The position numbers and the translations under genes are program-made. Positions 15,601-28,857 of a stretch of DNA of 64,000 nt are shown here, piece after piece (the first letter of the stretch is position 1; every line of letters starts with the position of its first letter). The stretch is from Brachycybe producta (lineage: Eukaryota; Arthropoda; Diplopoda; Playtdesmida; Andrognathidae), in NCBI GenBank assembly GCA_036925085.1, contig JAUPFP010000016.1, positions 2,318,903 through 2,382,902 of the forward strand. Direction: 5' to 3'. Under the pieces are notes generated by a model, which saw only the letters and a program-made list of their open reading frames with translations, was not told where the DNA came from and searched no databases.

Positions 15601-17803
15601 ACATCTTCCATCTTAGTTCTTTTTTTTTCACAATAAAATGGGTTTTTAGAAGCAAGATTAAAGATTGAGTTTTATTGCAATATGCTTTTAGTGTTTTCAA
15701 TTGGATTTCACTTTATCTCTCGAACAAGTTAACATCAATTTTTACACCAGAGAAGCAACAAGAAGATAGAAGACAAAAACAAGAATCGTATGTGTGTGTC
15801 TGACACATAAATTTCATCATATAAAAATATTTGTGACACTTTTCTGACGCAAAATTATTTACACATAAATTTTCAGCTGTTAAAGACAGTTTAAAAGACA
15901 TTATTCAAAACTTAAAATCAAAACTCAATTAATTTGTTTTTTTTTGTTATAAGTTTATCTAAAACATATTGGCATTTTTTTAAGTTTGTTAATTATTGTC
16001 AATTACAGCTGTTCTATAATTATCAGAGACAAAAAAATTAAACCAGAAGCAACTTAATAAAACTTTAAAGTGATAACTTTTAGGGCTCGGATTTTTATGC
16101 AATATCAAACAAATGTTTCTCAATCTATGGCTCAAGAGCCAATTGTGAAGTATCTTTAAAGGTAGACTTTTAATGGAATTCAATACAAATCATCAAATGT
16201 GATGAGGTTTTTTTCTTCTTAAAACTTCTACACATTTATTTTGAAATATATCAAGAAAGTCTAAATTTAGATATTTATTTGCATCAATTTTTTTTTTCTC
16301 TCACACTTTAAACTACTTCTTAAAATTACATCTTAACATCTATACTGAGATGTGCTCAAATCTTAATTTTGGTTGACAAAAATGTTGCCAAATTTATTTA
16401 CTTCTTCAGCAAACAAATCTCTTTACTTAAAAGTAAAAAAACAAATTGAATAAATATCTTTATGAGGTTATGATATAAGCCAAAAATGTGTAACACAGTT
16501 GGCTAAAGTTATCATGTCTGTCTGTGGAGAGTCTTTGAAAATAAATTCAAAGAAAACCACCACAAGTGGTTTTTTTTACTTATTTAGAAAAGCAACACCA
16601 TGAATGCTAGCATTGATTGCCCACTTATAGGGGGCCTACACCAAAAATAAGTTTCATACTTTAATGGAAGAAGTTATGATGATGATGATGATGATGATGA
16701 TACAGGAAATTATGCCCTTTTTGAACCCTTCTCTTCTTCTTTCTTTCTTACAAAAGCTTAATCATACATTAAAACACTAAGAAACCCCATATTTTGTACG
16801 TTTTAAAACCATTCTTCATCTAAAAATGTTCTCTCTATTTCTATATATCAAGCTCTCTATCATTAATGCCACAAATGAGATAGGAGAAAGAAGAAGAAAA
16901 AAAAAAATACACAAGAGAGAAAAGTTCCTTTTACTCGGACCCCTGCAGAAGAAAAAAAAACCTATGAGAAAATAATTCTGACAATTGAGAAGACTTTATA
17001 TATAAATATATGTGTATGTGTGTGTGTATTCTTGTCTTTATTTCATGATAAATGGATAGAGAGATAGAAGAAGTAGAATAAGAATAAAAAAAAATGGAGC
17101 AAGTATGAAGAATTGCAGAAGAATGAAGAAAGACGACCAAAGTACCATAGAAAGAAAGAAAGAAAGAATGAAAAAAATAAGGAAGAATGGGGAAATGAAG
17201 CTGTAGGATTGTGATTTATATCCGAATGCCACTCAAGAGAAAGAGTGAGATAGAATGTGAGAAGAGAGAGAGAGAGATAGTTTAGACTAAACTCTAAGTG
17301 TTCAATTGGGTGGGGTACCTTAAACAAACTGTTTAAAGATTGAGGAAGACGTGAGTCTCTCATTAGTCATTTCGATAGACATTTTAGTAGACAAACAGTC
17401 AAGATGAGAAGAAGAAGAAAAAAAAACCGGAAGTGATCATCTCATCCCATACGCCCTTACATTTTTTTCCCCCTTTTCCATCATATATAATAAAATTGCA
17501 TTTATATCCAAGAAACATTTGCTAACAAAAGATTTGCGTCATCTGACTTACTAGAATAGCATTTATATTCACTATTATTTTTTAACATTTTTTGGGGGGT
17601 TTTGTTGCAGAAATCTTCAATCTAAAACTTGTGGCAACATTTTTGCTCAGTGGAATGCAGTTTACTCAAATAATTTTATAGTTTTTAGCTTTACAGAAAC
17701 AACTTCACAGAAAAATCTATAAAACGTTTAGATTTTAACATTGTGAAGACAAAAAATACCAACAGCCGCTTCCTTTACTTTTCTACTTTTTAGTACAATT
17801 TCA
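12698..17803. other. Intergenic, AT-rich, little structure
   Basis: Mostly poly-A/T and purine tracts. 14200-14560 is richer in GC and starts with a mariner-like cacagggtcggccataagtc. It contains a short block (14385-14436) between an acceptor-like tttttcag and gtaagt, but two frames are open in it and I do not call it an exon. A 45-bp segment at 16079-16127 repeats 3029-3077. Confidence 0.5.
16675..16701. repeat. (GAT)n microsatellite
   Basis: Eight to nine GAT units. Smaller arrays of TCA (113-146) and TTG (9889-9908) are also present. Confidence 0.9.
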
Positions 17804-18003
17804 AACAGTAATGTAAAGACAGGGACACGCAGACGTTTGCTCCGCCCTGTTATGAGCGCGTCAGACTAAATATCAACCAATTGGGAATTAAAAAGGGCGG
17901 GGCATGTGACGTCAGACCACACAACAAACCAATTAGAAGTTGCCTGTCCTCATAAAAAGGGCGGAGCAAACGTCTCCGTGTTCCTGTCTTTACTTGCCTG
18001 TCA
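17804..18003. repeat. GC-box/CCAAT/CRE palindromic MITE, copy A
   Basis: Arms: taaagacagggacacgcaga on the left and its near complement on the right. The core contains gctccgccc, ccaattgggaatt, gggcggggc, tgacgtcag and aaccaattagaagttg, then ataaaaagggcggagc. Sister copies at 40281-40492, 45746-45891 and elsewhere share the core but differ in the outer arms. Confidence 0.8.
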
Positions 18004-18899
18004 ATTTCAACTCCTTCTTTAAAATTGCAACAACAAAAAAAATTAGGAATTTCGAAACCATTTGTAACTTCAATTAAAATTTTGAAAACTACCAAGGTAT
18101 TTATAGACAGTAGAAAAAGTAAACCGGAGAATTGGAACCTCAAATAATATTAAACCTCAACGTGGCATTGCTTATTGCATTGGTATTTTAACGATGTTAA
18201 GGTAGTGAATTCGATTCAACATGGAAACCCGCAACCCCGGTTTTTATAAACTCTAATAAATGCTTACCCATAGTTCAATGGTAAGTGTACCCAGAGCTAG
18301 AATAGTTATTATAAAGTAAAGAAATACCAATAGTGCAAGTAGATATGATGCAGTTTCCTTTGTGGCATGTAACAAATGTTATTAAGCAAGTAATGGTTAA
18401 TTTCTTGCAACATAGATAACTTGCTTAATTAACCAACATAATAACCATCAGATAAAACTTCATTAGATGGTGTCACTTAAAATCTAGTTATTGTCAGAAA
18501 AAAACTGTTGTGAGTTTCATCAATTTCCACCTTACAGTTTCACTAATTTCTGCGTCATTTTAAAAAAAAAATGGTTCAGTTCTGTGCCACTTACACCTTT
18601 CAGTGTGGTGTTTCTAGTCACCAGACTCAAACCACCAGCCATGAATTTATTTGAAGAGTCTATATAACCAAGAATTTCGCATGCCATGAGGCACGGTCAA
18701 TGTTGCGGTTCCAAAGTTGCTCAAAAGTTGCTGTAGTAACTAAACGGCAATTCAAAGCGCCATGAATTTACCTTAATACCTGTAGAATAAATTAAGAAAT
18801 ACATCAAATTTTTCATAAAACTGAAATATGATTTTAATTAGCATAATTCAAAATTACATAAAATAAAAACACCTTTGAAGATTGCAAAAAAAAAAGCCG

Positions 18900-19450
18900 C
18901 CATTAATACCCGGCCACACTATTCAAAACAAAATTGCAACGCTAATTGTCGCTAAAAAAAATCAACTTAAAGGCACTAAAGGGTGGCTAGAATCGAGACC
19001 ATGTTTTTGGAAACATCAAATTTTGCTTAAAATTACGTCTATGAATTTATACGCAGTCTATGTGCAAACTGAGTTGTCTAGGCTCTTGATACCTGAATAC
19101 CTAATTAAAGAACACCTACAATTTTTCTTAAAGCTCAAAAGATGATTTTAATGAACCGAAAGGTGGCTAACAAAATGGATTTTGTTAAGATCAATGGTCT
19201 TTAACATGGGTCAGGCAAATAGTACAAAATAACCCCTTTAAATACGGCCGGAAAAAAAAAACAATGTTAATACCGGGTCAAAACATTTAAGAACAGATTA
19301 GAACGATAATTATCGTTAAAAAGTCAATTTAAAGGCACTAACTAAGGTGGCTAGAATTGAGACCATGTTTTGGACAAACCAAATTTCACTTAATACTGTG
19401 TCTATGGAATTTCGCAGCATGTGCATGCTGAAGTGTCCAGGCTCTTAATG
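18900..19450. repeat. Two direct copies of a GGTGGCTAGAATNGAGACCATG repeat
   Basis: Copies at about 18900-19095 and 19240-19450 share ggcactaa, ggtggctagaat, gagaccatgtttt, the catcaaattttgcttaa stretch and the ending tctaggctctt. A third copy is at about 54190-54310 and a fragment at 53530-53560. Possibly a SINE or LINE 3' end; class undecided. Confidence 0.65.
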
Positions 19451-22148
19451 TTTATTCAACCAACCACTTCAACAGGTTGATACAAAAAAGATCAACACAA
19501 AAAGTGCATTAAAATATAAAAATATATACAAGAATGCAAATTTAAGTGCAATTTGATAAAAAAAAAAAGTTTTGTAAAAATAAACATTTAAAAAAAAATT
19601 CTTCAATTGTTTGTTTTATTTACAAACTCCTCCTCACCATTTTCATACAACTAAAGTCACAAGGCATCAAAAGCATATTGTCAACCTCCCCCACCCCGGC
19701 CTCCCCATTACAATTGCCCTCTCAATTCTGATCTTCTACTAACAACTTTCCACTTTTCTTGAAGTTAGTTGGTTTTTCACGCTATAAAAAAAACTAGAAA
19801 GCGAGAAAGATAGACAAAAATAGAGAGAGGGAGAGGGAGAGAGAGAGAGAAGGGGAAGTTTTTTCCCCTTAAACGATCTGCAGATCGATTGAAATGTTTG
19901 AAGTTAGGAAAAAGAAAAAAAAAATGAGAGAAATAGCCACAAAATTCTATATAAGATTCTCTTTCCCCTTAGTAACAAGAAAACTATAGATAAATAGAAA
20001 AAAAAAATATATTTTCTCCAAAAACTCAATTTCAATCAAATGTTTGAAATAGAGTTTAAAAAATGTTATTTTTATCTTCTTCTTCTTTGCATTTACACTT
20101 TTTTCCTTTTTTCTCATACGAAAAATAAAAACGAAAACCTCAGGTTTTATCATGTGACGTTATTCATGAAAAGAAAAAGGAAAACCATCCAATTCCCTTG
20201 ATAGTACACTTTTCATTAAAATAGGATTTCATCTTGGTCAACCTTTGAAACTTGTTGGATTGTTATTACCTTCATAGAAATGCAAAAACAAGTCAAATTT
20301 AAGACTTTTAAAGTGCAAAATGTTTTAGGAACAACTGATTTTCGAACTCTTTGTTTATTCTGTCTTTCAGGTGCAAAATTACCCCCATCTTCAAAAAAAC
20401 TCTGCTTAAGATAAAGTTAAACTTAAGCCATGACGCGATACTGTCAATACAAATTTTCTATAGCAAGTTTATGGAGAACTTTTAAGGTTTTTTGAAATTG
20501 CCATTTAAAGTTAACATAAAAATCCTCTTAAATGATTGGCTTATATTTTCTAGTATGTAAAACACTTTCAATTCGATGCTGCTTTAAAAAATGCAGAATA
20601 AACAGTTTTATCCTCATAGTTATTTTTCATTTGTATAATTTGTAATGGCTATTATTTTTTTTTTTAAAAAAAGTCTTAAAATGGAAGTTCTTTGTCTCAG
20701 CGTTTTCTAGTTATTTAAACAACACGCTCAAATTATATTAGAAACTAGAACAGTGAAGGAACAAAATACCTACTCTACAGCTAATACAGTAAATAAGGGC
20801 AAAGAAGCCTAAATCGAATAATATAGTTTCAGTTCAAATTTCATTATATTGATATACTGTACAGTACTTGATATTACAATTACAATCATAATTAATACTC
20901 TGCAAGCAGCCAAATAGGCCTATGGCAGAGGGACAAAAGTCCACATGCAGCATTAAGCATTGTCAAGCACATATATAAAAAAAATGAATATATACAAATG
21001 TCAATCCCACAAAACAAAATTATCCCCATTCACCACTGCCTCACGAAGAGAGTTCCATTGTCTTATAACTCTAGGGGAAAAAAGTCTAATAATATGAATC
21101 TGTCCTAGCAAAAATCTCCCTAACTTTCAATTTCCTGGTTCATGTTAAAGTTTTTCTTAAAAGCCAGAATTTTCTTCATCTATGATTTCATTATGAATTT
21201 TGAATAAAATCGGCAAATATTAAAATAATTTAGGTTTTACTGAAGTCACTTAGACAAACATTTGCAGCTTTCTCTCTTTTCATTTGTAATTTGCATTCAC
21301 AATTAGTCCAACACAAAATTAAGTTATTTTATTTAAAAAAAAAGCTTTTTACTGTAATACAAATTGGAGCTTATTCAGCTCTTTCATTTGAACCCTCTAA
21401 CTTGTCATGTAATCAATTCACTTAGTAGACTAAATATTTGAGCAAATCTACTTTCTGAGAATCTCGCTATATATCGATTAGAAATGACCACAAAGATGAC
21501 CTCTCTTTTCCTTCAATATAAAAGTGTTGTCCACTAGAAAAGACCTTTGTATAGTGAAGACCTTATACAGTATGTTCCAGAACCAACGATCCCCCAATTT
21601 ATTACCAAAATATATAGGAATGTGCAGCTAAATCGTTTAAAATTAAATATCTCAGAAAATGATAAATGCTACATATTCAAAAGTGAAATTCCAAGTGAAA
21701 TTTCTATAAAAAAAATTATGTTCAAATTTAAAGAAGATGGAGGTCTAGGCATTTTTGAAAATCATTGCTCCTAAGGGGCCCGAGTAAGTTATTTTTTCAC
21801 GTGGCGTTTTTGTTTCTCTCAGTCTGTCTCTGTAAGCGGCCCATCTAGAAAAGGTCTGATGAGCCAATAGAAAAGTCCGCCCCTAAATAACGAAAATGTT
21901 CGGTATAGAAATAATGACCTGAAGCCTTTGATTGTGAGACATACTGTATACCTATATGAATCATTTCTATGTATTTTATGTAGGCCTATTATGTATGTGA
22001 TGTTATGTTCTCAGCAGATAACTCATCGATTGGATGACAAGAGACTGACATTACTAAGTAATAAACTAAATTGCTCAACAAGACGACAGCGAGATGGACA
22101 CTGGTCAGTAAACAACAACAAAAAATATAAACACACATATAATGTATA
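19451..22148. other. Intergenic with repeat fragments
   Basis: Contains single arms of the CTAGTTTCTAAAAC fold-back family (20742), the ACTCTGCAAGCAGCC repeat (20897) and a TACAGTATGTTCCAGAACC end (21567). No gene seen. Confidence 0.5.
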
Positions 22149-22258
22149 TATGTCGCATCCATTTGGTGCAAAATTGTCCATTACACCAAATGTATGTCCA
22201 TTTCGTGAAATGAATATTCATGTAATGAACAATTTGGACCAAATGGTTGCAACATACA
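22149..22258. repeat. Palindromic MITE (TATGTCGCATCCATTTGG), copy 1
   Basis: The left arm tatgtcgcatccatttggtg pairs with the right arm ccaaatggttgcaacata. The interior contains nested palindromes (tttcgtgaaatgaa). A longer second copy lies at 53131-53276. Confidence 0.8.
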
Positions 22259-22725
22259 TATAGTATATACTGGTACATGGCCACGCGATGGACGGAAAAT
22301 ACAATTGCCAGTTACATGTACGTATATAAGAATATAACATCAACAATGTTATAAACATATATAAACCTATCTAACAATATCAATTTTGTGATGCTTCTTA
22401 GGATCTGAGCTTCTCGATTTGTGACTACTTGAATGACAGTGGGAAAAAAAAAAAAGTTCTACAAGCTAAAAGAAGAAGAAAAAAAACTCATGTAAGACCA
22501 TTTTATCATCTCTTTTTTTTTGTGAAAGGGGTTTTCAGTAGGGTTTATATATATACATCATTGTGTACATGTATATAGTAAAGACATATTTGGCCCCCTA
22601 AAAATGCCCTTAATGTACATCGCTATTTTCCAAAGACATTATTGAAGTACAACAACTCTCTGCCTATGTATTTTTTTTTTCATCATGTTTTTTCTACTTC
22701 TTTCAATAAATTATATACAAGTCAG

Positions 22726-22845
22726 GTTGACAGGACAACGAAAAAGAAGAAGATGGACACAGCTGCTGGTCATAATATCACCAATTTTTGGAAGACTTCT
22801 TTTTCTACCATTCTCGAGACAGAGATAAAAAAAGACATTGACAAG
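22726..22845 (+). CDS. Candidate exon, 40 codons
   Basis: A pyrimidine-rich tract and acceptor (tatacaagtcag) precede a 120-bp open block ending at a good donor (GACAAG|gtaagc), phase 0 at both ends. The frame includes a lysine run, then MDTAAGHNITNFWKTSF, then an acidic/basic alternating ILETEIKKDIDK. It could also be a first exon starting at the internal ATG (22753). No homologue recognised and no partner exon identified. The GAA/A-rich surroundings make chance open frames likely, so confidence is modest. Confidence 0.22.
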
Positions 22846-23153
22846 GTAAGCAGAAAAGATCTTTTTATGAGATTTCTGCCTTTATACTGTAGTAATAGTA
22901 AAAGTAGTCTAAATAGAAGTAGTTTACAAGAAGAAGAAAAAAAAGAAGAAAAAAAATCAATTTATGATATTTTACTTCCACAAGTGAGGTTTTAGGGCAT
23001 TTTTATACTTGCGTCGCCCTTAGAAGAACCTTGTGACGTCAGAGAGGTTGTTCAAGAAATATTTAGGATTGTGTCATTTTTTGTCTGACAAAAGTGTGGA
23101 GTCGGAAAGTATTTTAGAAACTAGAAGGGTAACTCAAGTTTGTAACAAACTTT

Positions 23154-23540
23154 CACGGGAAATGAAGACATTGCTGTCTTGCAGACGTAACTGGAAATAC
23201 TGTATATTCAGCTCAAAATTTCCTTTCCCGCTCTTCCGGTTTACTTGCAATGAATTTTCAAAGTTGAAATGTCACGTGCATCTATAAAAACACCTCAACA
23301 ATACGCAATCTGAATCGTTCTGAATTGGGATACCTTTTGAAGCGTGAATTGCACACGAGAAATGAAGATATTGCTGTCTTGCAGATGTAACTGGAAATAT
23401 ATTGAGCTCAACGCTTCCATTACCGCTATTCCGGTTTACTTGCAATGAATTTGAACCTTGAGGTGTTTTTATAGATGCACGTGATGCACGTGCATCGTCC
23501 TGAATTGCGATAACTTTTGAAGCGTGAATTGTACACGGGA
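23154..23540. repeat. Two tandem units of about 190 bp
   Basis: The units at about 23154-23353 and 23354-23540 share gggaaatgaagacattgctg, tcttgcagacgtaactggaa, ttccggtttacttgcaatga and ttttgaagcgtgaattg. A segment (cacgtgcatctataaaaaca, 23272) is inverted in unit 2 (tgtttttatagatgcacgtg, 23464). Confidence 0.75.
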
Positions 23541-23698
23541 ACCTAACCTTTTGTAAGTGTTGTAGCTTTTCAAACGCAGAAGATATAACCGGAGTTTGAA
23601 AATCAGCTCTCCATAAAACATTTTAAAGTTGCTTTTCACAAGCTGAGACAACAAAGTTCTAATATCCCAGGAGGTCTCAAGACCAGGCCTCACATTAA

Positions 23699-23880
23699 TG
23701 TAGCACTTTTTATTGACAAGTGGGTCTTAAGTTGAGAACCCGCTTTCTTGCTAATTACAATCTCGAAAGACATTTGGGAATAAAAAAACATCTCCAAAAA
23801 AAAAAAAAAAAGAGAGAAACAGCATTATGTTATGTGTGATTGCCTAGCATCAAGGGGCAATTGAAACTTGATATTTATGT
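23699..23880. repeat. Dispersed repeat ending in tgtgattgcctaacag
   Basis: gagaacccgct followed by gttatgtgtgattgcctag and aggggcaattgaaa recurs at 41607-41915 and 46750-46880. All copies are non-coding. Confidence 0.55.
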
Positions 23881-26115
23881 GAATCTTCGACCAAATTTAA
23901 GGCTGGAAACTTCTTGAAATATTAGAAAATTAACTTTGATTTCAACAACATTACATGGTGTTTTCTTTCTTCAAAAAAACTCAAAATTTCATACAACTTT
24001 ATTAAAAAAAAGAAACAAAAATACTTTTACATATTTTAAAATAATACTTAGGAAACAGCCAAGCTTAAAACAAGACTTAAGACAACAAAAACAACTCCTA
24101 CTTTTCAAACTGTAAGCTTTCTCCAAAAATGAGCTTAACTATCAGGAAAAAAAAATTGAAAACTTCACAAGAAAATAAGGTATATTTAATGTTATAATAA
24201 CAAGTGGCTGATTTTTTTAAGGTTAAAAATGCTTCGAGCTAATTAAAAATTTATTACTAGATGATGTTGTAACCAAATTAACACCAATAAAAAAATATTC
24301 CCGTTTAATTAAATTAGTCTGAACTCGACATGTGTTTGGTCTTTTTTTATCAAACGAATTTTATTTTCATCAGGGAATATAAACAAAGGTGCATGGTGTT
24401 TTTTTTTTCATAGTTATTTTAAATCGTTTTTAATTTGATTTTCGAATAACGAAAAGGCGACCATGTTAATTACCATCTTAATCAACATAGACTAAAAACA
24501 AATTCAAAGAATTAAAATAATCTGAACTCAATTAATGTCCATTTTTATAATTTCAGAATAACTTCTATTAATTAGCTATTATCCCTATTTAAGTGCAAGA
24601 TGGTATTTACAGTATATGATGATATATTTAAAAATAAACTTTTTATAAGATTTTTTTAAAAAATGCGGACATTTTAAAATGTAAATAAATAACATAAATC
24701 TTAATTTAACAGATCAAATTGCATAAATAGTAAAAAAATAACAATTATACCAGCCTCAAAAGCGGAAAGACAACATAATTTAATTCATTTTTAAAATAGA
24801 AAATATTTTAATTAAGATCACTATTAGATCTATGTTAATTTTATGTTCGAAAAATCTTTTTTTTTTCCTTAAAAAAAATGCAAAATTTAGTAAAACTCAA
24901 ACTGCTATAAAAACGTTTATTTTAAAAGATATCTGTGTCGAATTTGTCTTTTCATCTTCGTTTACGATTCTAGTTTCAACCGAACCTTAAAATTCTTTCG
25001 TAAGTTCAATTATTAAGTACTGTCTGTAAATTGTACTTAAAAAAAGTATAAACTTAAGTCAAATTATGACGGTTTTTTTGTTATCTTACGGCGGTATCCT
25101 AAAACGTTACTCAAGCGTCAAAGTAAAACTTAAACAAAGCTTAACTGAATTTTATTTTAAGGACCTGTTTTTGAACACGGAGGTTAATGTAACACATACT
25201 ATTTAGAATATGTCAGTTAAATCGGTATAACCTATTTATTCTTCTAGTTTTTAACACACATTTCATTTTTTTTTAAGTTAAAAACATCTGTATGTATTTT
25301 TCATCTGTCATTGCAAAGAAGGTGTTTGTAATCTACTTTATCTTCTTTTTTCCTCCAAAATTGCTTTTTTTTTTCTTCGTATTTTTACTCTTTTTCTAAA
25401 AAAAATATATATATACCAATGGAAAACAATTGATTTATTTCTAACGTTGATGGCTCTAAATGTAGATCTTGGTCTTTTTGTAATGTAAACATCACTGTCT
25501 TGTTTGTTTACTCAACAAAATATTAGCATCTTATTCTTTTAAGTACTCCCTTTTAAAAAAAAACCTTTTTTCACCAACCCTTTTTTTTCTGTAAACGGAA
25601 TTTTGTTTACAAATTTTTAGAAGTTATTTCTACCGCGAGTTGCATCTTTTATTTATATAACAACTTCTCTCCTTACTTCAAACACCTATCGAAGATCCTT
25701 CGATCTTCTTACATAGGAATACATTTAATATTCATGACCTTTTTCTTCGTCGTCGTCGTCTTCTTTTTTTTTTAAAGATCAATATATATAAAGCTAAAGT
25801 CAGTCAAAATCTTAAATGTGGTTTTACTCTCTCCCTTCCTGCTTTTCCCTCTCCACTCCCCCAACTTTTCCATCGCCATCACACCAATTATAAACGTCCA
25901 CATTTTAAGACCTTACTCTCTAAACACGGTTGATCATCATAATTACAAATTAATATTCATTGCATATTTAATATCATCTATGTTACAAAAATTAGCATTT
26001 TTTTCTCTTCCTTTCACTCCTTTCTTCAATGAAATCGCGAAACAGAAACATGTTTTTATTATTGGCTGTATTCGGCCACCTCAGGCAAATTTTTATGATT
26101 TAAGACGGTTATAAT
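23881..26115. other. Intergenic, extremely AT-rich
   Basis: Long A/T runs with no long inverted repeat noticed. 25085-25170 resembles the complement of 58770-58800 (aacgtttt/aaaacgttact), a possible old shared repeat. Confidence 0.5.
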
Positions 26116-26498
26116 TAGAGGTGGGACGAATTCTAAATTTTCTCGAATCCGAATTCTAAAAGGTTCTCGAATCTCCCGAATCCGAATTCTAAAAGGTTCT
26201 CGAATCTCTCGAATCCTTCATATAAAAATTCTATATTATTTATTAAGAAGTTACAAATAAATGAAATAATATTAAATATTGAATAATTATTAATAAAAAA
26301 GTGTGGCACTCAGGGTCGCCACAAGGTTATATTGGTGATCCGGGTCGACCACCGAAATTGCAACAATCGCCGTTTTTTGGAGTTAAAACTAATTTCATCA
26401 AAGTTTTTTTTTATTCGAAAGACGAAAAAAGCGCGTTTTCGAATCTGGAATATTTTTCAAAATTCGCGAGATTCGAGGATTCGAATGTCTCATCCCTA
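26116..26498. mobile_element. hAT-like MITE, TAGAGGTGGGACGAAT family, copy 1
   Basis: The left end is TAGAGGTGGGACGAATTC and the complement of the right end is TAGGGATGAGACATTCGAAT. The flanking octamers gttataat and ataataat match 6 of 8. Homologous to 35762-36133 (reverse orientation) and 39538-39963. Internal text such as ggtcgaccaccgaaattgca is shared. Confidence 0.8.
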
Positions 26499-26581
26499 AT
26501 AATAATAATGCTATTAAAGGTGTAGCTACACAATTGGAAGTACACTTTTAATTGACTTATGAGAGAATTTGAAGAGTCAAG

Positions 26582-26732
26582 ACCACTTTTGGTGGTCGAT
26601 TTTGACTGCAAAATGAAGTCGAGTTGTCGCCTGTGTGACAAGATCTGGCTTCTTTTTATAGCAATGCATTGCAATCACAGCAAAGCCACTCGTGACAACA
26701 TTTTGCAGTCAAAATGGACCACTAAAAGTGGT
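26582..26732. repeat. MITE (ACCACTTTTGGTGGTC), copy 1
   Basis: The left arm accacttttggtggtc, then attttgactgcaaaatg, pairs with the right arm cattttgcagtcaaaatgga, then ccactaaaagtggt. A diverged copy is at 32267-32430. Confidence 0.75.
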
Positions 26733-27754
26733 TTGTATGGCAAATGCCTAAAAGCAAACGAAGATGAAAAGACGAATTCCACAATGATATCTTTTAATTT
26801 AAACTTTTTATGGTACCAGTAGTTTTAAAATGACCAAATTTTACACTTTTTTGTGTTAAAAATGTGTAAATATGGTGATCGCTTTTTTAAAAAAAATCCA
26901 TACAAAATTTATTTCAAAGGTTTCATTTTTAAAAAAAAAATACTTGTTGCATTTAAATATAGACTGCTCATCAGCTTACTTTTCTCAAGAAAGCAATCAA
27001 GCGATACACATATCAGTACTTGTTTTCTTAAGAAAAATAAGCTGAGCAAGCACTGTTGACGATCACTGTTTCTTTGAAAGTTACGGCAACCCACATGCTG
27101 TCTAGAAACTCAATTGTCTTTCGTTACCGAACACAGCCTTTTATCAGCCTCATTTCTGTCCTTCCTCTACCTGTGAAGCCTTTAATTCTAAGCTTATAAA
27201 AGATAAGCACTAACTGCTTTTAGCATAATATCTTTTTAATGATGAGTTGATGACGTCATACTGCAAATGCATGACGTCACAACGGTATCCAAATTTTTAT
27301 CAATTTCCACTTGAAAGATTCAGCAATTTCAGTTCATTTGTAATAAATATTATCATAATATGAGAGAATCGCTTTCAAAACTCTAATAAGAAAAACTTCA
27401 TTCAAAGATAATTATTCCTCTCTTTTTTTATTTCGTCGTTGTATTAATGACATGGAACCGTTTCTCTTATCACAATGATCCACTTTTCCTAATGAGCCCC
27501 AATATAAAACAAAAACTTTTCAATTTTTTTTTTGGTTTCTCTTGTGAAATATCGTGTAAGCAAATGAATAGTATGTGTGTAATTACCCGTGAATTCAGAA
27601 ATTATCAGACATCATAGACACACGCACACACATGTCTACAAATTTACATAAAGAGTAATGAATTAAGTACTAAACAGTAATTTTACATGAAATTGTTGTA
27701 CATTTATTGATTGTGAAAGTGTCAAAAGCAAGTAGCCGCTAAAGGATCAAATAA

Positions 27755-27894
27755 GCAGTAGTAGGCCTACTAGGAGTAAGTAGTAGTAATAGTAGGAGTA
27801 GTACTAGGAGTAAGTAGTATTAGTAGTAGTAGTAGTAGTAGTACTAGGAGTTGTACTAGGAGTAGTACTAGGAGTAAGTAGTAGTAGTAGTAGC

Positions 27895-27933
<39 letters not shown>
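27755..27933. repeat. (TAG)n array with AGTACTAGG variants
   Basis: The left two thirds alternate tagtagtag with a higher-order variant (gtactaggagt). The last 50 bp are nearly pure. Stops in all TAG phases rule out coding on the + strand. Confidence 0.95.
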
Positions 27934-27934
<1 letters not shown>

Positions 27935-28857
27935 CGTGTTTTTGTCATTGTGGGTACCCTAATCTTTCCCTCTGTGTCGTGCGCGACTTTGAGCGGCAAT
28001 TAAGATGGTATAGCGTGCTGATGATCTAGCGCCAAATCAAAGAAGCGCCAAACTGATTAAAACACCAAGCTTGAACAAAAAGCATCAAATAGATCAAACG
28101 CCTCTTCTAAGTTCTAAAACATGTTTCAGTTTCATTAAATTCATTCATTTCTTATTCAAAACAACTCAATGTGTCATTTCGAATCACAGCTAAATTTACA
28201 CACAGGAACAGCAAGAGACTTTGCAAGCCAACCGCAGCAATAATCTAATCTTGCTGTAAAAATAGCCAGTAAGATCACCGCTTTATGAAATGAATTTATT
28301 ATAATAATGTGGTTGAAAGATGAATAAACAGACTGAACACTTTGCAATAATGCACGGAATTTTAAGTTAATAAAAGAGCAGTTTCGAGAAATTTTAAGTA
28401 AATAAAAATCTAATTTAAATCAAATGAATCCTATTTTTTTAAATCATGATTTTTATTCACCATAATTTCAAAACTGCCATAAAGTTTTTTATTAACTATA
28501 TTAACAAAAAATATATATCCATAAGTAATTCGGTTACTCTTCTAGTTTCTAAAGTAGGCCTACTTTCAAAGTTTTGCTTAAAAGTCGTTATCAAAATGTA
28601 GAGTAGTGACAAGAGAGAGAGGTCTAGTGACGTTTTTATTTATACAAATGTTGCTGCACATGTGTTTTCACAGCTTCTAAGCTCTCCTCTACTCATAAGG
28701 AACAATAAATTCCGACCAATAAAATGCACTCGCAATAAAACATTTAAACGTCATTTCAACCTGGTGCTACTAGTGAAAATTAAATAAAGCTCAAAAGCAG
28801 AAAAATTTCATATTACATGTTGATATTACAAAATTATTACATTAGTACACACATATA

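Noticed and set aside
18255..18300. tRNA-like text (tagttcaatggtaagtgt) suggesting an A box.
   Set aside because: No matching B box, anticodon arm or acceptor stem could be placed.
18583..18680. - strand ATG frame (MAGGLSLVTRNTTLKG) ending at gtaagtgg.
   Set aside because: Only 16 codons and its surroundings look repetitive; no acceptor partner.
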